This document shows positions 58,401 to 64,000 of a stretch of DNA of 64,000 nt, in pieces. A model generated the notes under the pieces. The model was not told the DNA's origin. It was given only the letters and a program-made list of their open reading frames with translations, and searched no databases. Position 1 is the stretch's first letter; every line of letters begins with the position of its first letter. A program made the position numbers and the translations under genes. The stretch comes from Odiellus spinosus (taxonomy: Eukaryota; Arthropoda; Arachnida; Opiliones; Phalangiidae), in assembly GCA_963920705.1 (NCBI GenBank), contig OY987239.1, positions 11,574,004 to 11,638,003 on the forward strand. Direction: 5' to 3'.

Positions 58401-61400
58401 AGTCCTAATCGAGTCCTCCCCATAAATTCGAGTCCTAATCGAGTCCTCCCCATAAATTCGAGTCCTAATCGAGTCCTCCCCATAAATTCGAGTCCTAATC
58501 GAGTCCTCCCCATAAATTCGAGTCCTAATCGAGTCCTCCCCATAAATTCGAGTCCTAATCGAGTCCTCCCCATAAATTCGAGTCCTAATCGAGTCCTCCC
58601 CATAAATTCGAGTCCTAATCGAGTCCTCCCCATAAATTCGAGTCCTAATCGAGTCCTCCCCATAAATTCGAGTCCTAATCGAGTCCTCCCCATAAATTCG
58701 AGTCCTAATCGAGTCCTCCCCATAAATTCGAGTCCTAATCGAGTCCTCCCCATAAATTCGAGTCCTAATCGAGTCCTCCCCATAAATTCGAGTCCTAATC
58801 GAGTCCTCCCCATAAATTCGAGTCCTAATCGAGTCCTCCCCATAAATTCGAGTCCTAATCGAGTCCTCCCCATAAATTCGAGTCCTAATCGAGTCCTCCC
58901 CATAAATTCGAGTCCTAATCGAGTCCTCCCCATAAATTCGAGTCCTAATCGAGTCCTCCCCATAAATTCGAGTCCTAATCGAGTCCTCCCCATAAATTCG
59001 AGTCCTAATCGAGTCCTCCCCATAAATTCGAGTCCTAATCGAGTCCTCCCCATAAATTCGAGTCCTAATCGAGTCCTCCCCATAAATTCGAGTCCTAATC
59101 GAGTCCTCCCCATAAATTCGAGTCCTAATCGAGTCCTCCCCATAAATTCGAGTCCTAATCGAGTCCTCCCCATAAATTCGAGTCCTAATCGAGTCATCCC
59201 CATAAATTCGAGTCCTAATCGAGTCCTCCCCATAAATTCGAGTCCTAATCGAGTCCTCCCCATAAATTCGAGTCCTAATCGAGTCCTCCCCATAAATTCG
59301 AGTCCTAATCGAGTCCTCCCCATAAATTCGAGTCCTAATCGAGTCCTCCCCATAAATTCGAGTCCTAATCGAGTCCTCCCCATAAATTCGAGTCCTAATC
59401 GAGTCCTCCCCATAAATTCGAGTCCTAATCGAGTCCTCCCCATAAATTCGAGTCCTAATCGAGTCCTCCCCATAAATTCGAGTCCTAATCGAGTCCTCCC
59501 CATAAATTCGAGTCCTAATCGAGTCCTCCCCATAAATTCGAGTCCTAATCGAGTCCTCCCCATAAATTCGAGTTTATTTTGGCTTGCGGGGCTTAATCTT
59601 AAGTTTTACTTTTGGTTTCTTTCGCCTCTCTTTCAATTGTGACGTCAAGCTTCTTCCAACCAATAGCAACTTATATAGGCGCTTGAGCTGCCATTCACGA
59701 GCCGTTCTCGAGTCCTAATATCCCAAATTTTACTTTTCGAGTCTCGAGTCGAGTACTCGATCGAGTCTCAAGTACTCGAGTCGAGTACTCGATCGAGTCT
59801 CGAGTACTCGATCGAGTCTCGAGTACTCGATCGAGTACTCGCACACGCCTGGTTATCAGTGAACTTTACAGAAACTTTATTATGTTTTTCTTAAATTAAG
59901 GAAAGAAAAGGAATGCAAATACTTGATCTGAAAAAGTTTGTTCAAGCGGAATTAAAAAATGTTCAACAAGAACATAAATCTCTCGCTTTACGTAAGTTTA
60001 ATTATAATTATAAATTTATTTTTAATTAGATCATCCTAAATGAAGTTTTAATATCGCAGATATTGGCGCTTGTGAAGTTATTACTAAAGAAAAAGTGGAA
60101 GAATTCGAACAGTTATTAATTACTGAGCAATGTAATTATTTTTCTACATTTTTTAAATGTTTATTAATGACATGAATTTATTATTGCACTAAAGAAACAT
60201 TTAAATTAGCTGCGAGTGTTTAAAGCTAGTCATAGGTCAGTTAGAGTTTGCGGAAAGCTTTAAAGTTAGCGGCGAGCCTTCAAAAGCATAAATAACTTCA
60301 TGTTACGCAATTTATACTCGTGTTCTCGCAAAATCTAGCAAGTTTTTAATTCTTATATCCGACTTAGCTCTCTTAGAAGGCGATGAACTAAGAGAAGCTA
60401 TTAACTACATCGAAGAATGCGTCATTCGACAAGAACCATTATGGAAATCATTACGTCTCCTGTGTCTGTTATCAGTTACTCAGGATGGTATACCTTCTAG
60501 AGATTATCGTTCCTTGATTACGCAGTTTCTACAGAGTTACGGACACGATAACTTAGTGATAGTTCACGCTTTGAAGAAACTAGGGATATTGAGAGAACAA
60601 GCTGCGGTTACGGCAGTTCAAGCCAATACCAAAGGAGCGGCGACTGCGAATATGTTAGCTGGGAAATTTATGGCGGCGGTCAACTATAAAAAGAGCTCGT
60701 TTACCAATTTGGCGAAAAAACTTGGTCTTGTTAGTATAATTTATTTTAAAGAGATACTACGAGATAAATATCAAACTGGTTTTGATTTTTTTTTCATCCT
60801 CTGCACCCAAAATAATGAATTTGATTATTATTGGATCAATTTTAGATTGTTTAAAGTTAGCGACTAGTTAAATAATCAAAAATTTTACAAGGGGTACCCC
60901 TTGTAAAAAAATAAAACACCCCCTGTAAAATAAATAATCAATCTCAATTTTCCCCAATCTCAATTTTCCCCAATCTCAATTTTCCCCAATCTCAATTTTT
61001 CCCAATCTCAATTTTTCCCAATCTCAATTTTTCCCAATCTCAATTTTTCCCAATCTCAATTTTTCCCAATCTCAATTTTTCCCAATCTCAATTTTTCCCA
61101 ATCTCAATTTTTCCCAATCTCAATTTTTCCCAATCTCAATTTTTCCCAATCTCAATTTTTCCCAATCTCAATTTTTCCCAATCTCAATTTTTCCCAATCT
61201 CAATTTTTCCCAATCTCAATTTTTCCCAATCTCAATTTTTCCCAATCTCAATTTTTCCCAATCTCAATTTTTCCCAATCTCAATTTTCCCAATCTCAATT
61301 TTCCCAATCTCAATTTTCCCAATCTCAATTTTCCCAATCTCAATTTTCCCAATCTCAATTTTCCCAATCTCAATTTTCCCAATCTCAATTTTTCCAATCT

Positions 61401-63622
61401 CAATTTTTCCAATCTCAATTTTTCCAATCTCAATTTTTCCCAATCTCAATTTTTCCCAATCTCAATTTTTCCCAATCTCAATTTTTCCCAATCTCAATTT
61501 TTCCCAATCTCAATTTTTCCCAATCTCAATTTTTCCCAATCTCAATTTTTCCCAATCTCAATTTTTCCCAATCTCAATTTTTCCCAATCTCAATTTTTCC
61601 AATCTCAATTTTTCCCAATCTCAATTTTCCCAATCTCAATTTTTCCCAATCTCAATTTTTCCCAATCTCAATTTTCCCAATCTCAATTTTCCCAATCTCA
61701 ATTTTCCCAATCTCAATTTTCCCAATCTCAATTTTCCCAATCTCAATTTTCCCAATCTCAATTTTCCCAATCTCAATTTTCCCAATCTCAATTTTCCCAA
61801 TCTCAATTTTCCCAATCTCAATTTTCCCAATCTCAATTTTCCCAATCTCAATTTTCCCAATCTCAATTTTCCCAATCTCAATTTTCCCAATCTCAATTTT
61901 CCCAATCTCAATTTTCCCAATCTCAATTTTCCCAATCTCAATTTTCCCAATCTCAATTTTCCCAATCTCAATTTTCCCAATCTCAATTTTCCCAATCTCA
62001 ATTTTCCCAATCTCAATTTTCCCAATCTCAATTTTCCCAATCTCAATTTTCCCAATCTCAATGTTCCCAATCTCAATTTTTCCAATCTCAATTTTTCCAA
62101 TCTCAATTTTTCCAATCTCAATTTTTCCAATCTCAATTTTTCCAATCTCAATTTTTCCCAATCTCAATTTTTCCCAATCTCAATTTTTCCCAATCTCAAT
62201 TTTTCCCAATCTCAATTTTTCCCAATCTCAATTTTTCCCAATCTCAATTTTTCCCAATCTCAATTTTTCCCAATCTCAATTTTTCCCAATCTCAATTTTT
62301 CCCAATCTCAATTTTTCCCAATCTCAATTTTTCCCAATCTCAATTTTTCCCAATCTCAATTTTTCCCAATCTCAATTTTTCCCAATCTCAATTTTTCCCA
62401 ATCTCAATTTTTCCCAATCTCAATTTTTCCCAATCTCAATTTTTCCCAATCTCAATTTTTCCCAATCTCAATTTTTCCCAATCTCAATTTTTCCCAATCT
62501 CAATTTTTCCCAATCTCAATTTTTCCCAATCTCAATTTTTCCCAATCTCAATTTTCCCAATCTCAATTTTCCCAATCTCAATTTTCCCAATCTCAATTTT
62601 CCCAATCTCAATTTTCCCAATCTCAATTTTCCCCAATCTCAATTTTCCCCAATCTCAATTTTCCCCAATCTCAATTTTCCCCAATCTCAATTTTCCCCAA
62701 TCTCAATTTTCCCCAATCTCAATTTTCCCCAATCTCAATTTTCCCCAATCTCAATTTTCCCCAATCTCAATTTTCCCCAATCTCAATTTTCCCCAATCTC
62801 AATTTTCCCCAATCTCAATTTTCCCCAATCTCAATTTTCCCCGATCTCAATTTTCCCCGATCTCAATTTTCCCCGATCTCAATTTTCCCCGATCTCAATT
62901 TTCCCCGATCTCAATTTTCCCCGATCTCAATTTTCCCCGATCTCAATTTTCCCCGATCTCAATTTTCCCCGATCTCAATTTTCCCCGATCTCAATTTTCC
63001 CCGATCTCAATTTTCCCCGATCTCAATTTTCCCCGATCTCAATTTTCCCCGATCTCAATTTTCCCCGATCTCAATTTTCCCCGATCTCAATTTTCCCCGA
63101 TCTCAATTTTCCCCGATCTCAATTTTCCCCGATCTCAATTTTCCCCGATCTCAATTTTCCCCGATCTCAATTTTCCCCGATCTCAATTTTCCCCGATCTC
63201 AATTTTCCCCGATCTCAATTTTCCCCGATCTCAATTTTCCCCGATCTCAATTTTCCCCGATCTCAATTTTCCCCGATCTCAATTTTCCCCGATCTCAATT
63301 TTCCCCGATCTCAATTTTCCCCGATCTCAATTTTCCCCGATCTCAATTTTCCCCGATCTCAATTTTCCCCGATCTCAATTTTCCCCGATCTCAATTTTCC
63401 CCGATCTCAATTTTCCCCGATCTCAATTTTCCCCGATCTCAATTTTCCCCGATTCATGGTTTGATTTTTAATAACGATTTTAATTTAAATCTATCAAATG
63501 TTTTTAATTTTCTAATACAGATACCAGTTCACGATGATAATTACGATTATTTAACTCCACCAAATTCTGGATACGTCTTCAGCGGAACTTATATTCCTCT
63601 TGCTTGTCGATTGGCTGATCAG
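55485..63622 (+). CDS. Vps33B: Vacuolar protein sorting-associated protein 33B, partial (3' end outside window)
   Basis: Twelve exons: 55485-55562, 55630-55710, 55779-55840, 55896-56025, 56082-56327, 56387-56477, 56553-56704, 56763-56849, 59901-59991, 60060-60131, 60368-60729 and 63521-63622. All phases agree; 518 codons against about 617 in vertebrate VPS33B, so roughly 100 residues are missing beyond the window. Sec1/Munc18-fold landmarks in order: FPNIYG-like IPNIYGQGRCAKMVYE, LILIDRDIDYASVFLSQ, YEGLLDEIFGIKSG, LHIGACEVI, SLRLLCLLSVTQDG and DYRSLITQFLQSYG. GRCAKM and the DRD-D-S-Q-YEGL-D pattern point to the B rather than the A paralogue. VPS33B works with VIPAS39 (SPE-39) in SNARE-dependent endosomal and lysosomal fusion. 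Most introns are 50-75 nt, but introns 8 (3.05 kb) and 11 (2.79 kb) are swollen by tandem repeats. Confidence 0.96.
57164..59851. mobile_element. CAGGCGTGTGCGAGT-ended element carrying the 30-bp array, in Vps33B intron 8
   Basis: The left end CAGGCATGTGTGAGT and right end ACTCGCACACGCCTG are near-perfect inverted repeats. The edges consist of CTCGAGT/ACTCGAT words, comparable with the hAT-like element at 8971. No target duplication is visible. The minisatellite occupies most of its interior, so the array probably grew inside a transposon. Confidence 0.6.
57296..59573 (-). repeat. 30-bp minisatellite, about 75 units, in Vps33B intron 8
   Basis: The unit on the plus strand is GAGTCCTAATCGAGTCCTCC plus CCATAAATTC. 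The first about 11 units carry GCTCGAG in place of AATCGAG. One 18-bp short unit at about 58014-58032 shifts the register. Isolated variants are at 57745, 58195, 58395 and 59195. Open frames on the minus strand are artefacts of the 30-bp period. Confidence 0.97.
60883..60906. repeat. Perfect 24-bp palindrome
   Basis: TTTACAAGGGGT is followed directly by its complement ACCCCTTGTAAA, then by a second, incomplete CACCCCCTGTAAAA. It lies just upstream of the intron 11 array. Confidence 0.7.
60939..63453 (+). repeat. 15-16-bp minisatellite, about 160 units, in Vps33B intron 11
   Basis: The unit is CCCCAATCTCAATTTT and length variants (CCC or CC; TTTT or TTTTT). Variants occur in homogeneous blocks: T5 units at about 60990-61270, CCC/T4 at 61640-62060, T5 again at 62150-62540, CCCC at 62630-62840 and a final run of CCCCGATCTCAATTTT from about 62840 to the end. 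Long open frames on both strands are periodicity artefacts. Confidence 0.97.
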
Positions 63623-64000
63623 GTACTTGTAAAAACTTTAATATTATTACGCTTCTTGGTAATTGAAAAGGTGGAGATACTTATTGGGTCGTTAACTATC
63701 GCTCGCTATCGCTTACTCGTCATAGTTTATCACTTTTCTATAAAAGAAACGTCACTTTCGCGATGGAAATAAAAACTAAGTGGTTAGAAAATTCTTAAAT
63801 CACGAAATCTTGTTTAAATTCCTCAAATCTTAAAATCTTTAAATCTGGAAAATGACTAAGAGTCTTGAATACGATGTTTTTAGCCCTTTTTCCAACGAAA
63901 ACTTATATCAAATTAATTTAAACGTACGCTTCTCTGCAATTCGAAACTTGATAACGTGGGTTAAACGTAAAAACTGATTTAAGCTGTAATTTTAATACTT
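63623..64000. other. Start of Vps33B intron 12
   Basis: Follows the donor CAG|GTACTT at 63622-63623. No further Vps33B exon or other feature is recognised before the window ends. Confidence 0.6.

Noticed and set aside
57200-59563. Very long minus-strand open frames (up to 455 codons) of GRTRLGLEFM-type repeats
   Set aside because: They come from a 30-bp intronic minisatellite without stops. Every frame repeats exactly, and there is no start, splice or codon evidence.
61248-63464. Open frames of FPISI- or LRLGK-type repeats in the 15-16-bp array
   Set aside because: Periodicity artefacts inside Vps33B intron 11. Frames on both strands are open because the unit lacks stops.

Overview
The window looks like an AT-rich, repeat-dense arthropod nuclear contig. 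The genes are split by spliceosomal introns. The set includes a Spätzle-type Toll ligand and a Wit/BMPR2-type receptor, and a short run of the arthropod telomere repeat (CCTAA)n sits inside a transposon at about 32.57 kb. No species can be named. I placed exons by hand from GT-AG sites, open frames and phase agreement. There is no transcript evidence.

Layout. 0.07-3.0 kb: Spätzle-4-like gene (+). 5.3-6.5 kb: mitochondrial ATP synthase subunit c (-), three coding exons and a likely 5' UTR exon. 8.3-15.6 kb: BMP type II receptor, wit/BMPR2 type (+), nine exons, about 925 aa. 15.6-22.8 kb: no gene; transposons, a tRNA-Tyr-derived SINE and a second SINE with a 7SL-like head. 22.9-25.4 kb: main body of a type II membrane GH31 protein, MYORG-like (-), in which both expected catalytic aspartates are replaced. 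Its acceptor at 25369 needs a phase-1 donor. Four separate minus-strand open exons upstream (27.3-29.4, 46.5, 50.6 and 52.7 kb) all end in phase 1 at good donors, so the gene probably has several alternative first exons and reaches to 52.8 kb. One of these exons codes about 14 copies of a 49-residue repeat. 55.5-64 kb: VPS33B (+), twelve exons seen, 3' end outside the window. Two introns of VPS33B are inflated by minisatellites of about 2.3 and 2.5 kb.

The genes are unrelated housekeeping, signalling and trafficking genes and do not form a system. The most striking non-genic signal is a set of at least seven sequence-unrelated, non-coding inverted-repeat elements (15 insertions). They share 5'-CA...TG-3' ends and 7-bp target duplications, some are nested in one another, and this suggests a common type of transposase acting in trans. 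The rest of the window is minisatellites, satellites and other transposon debris.
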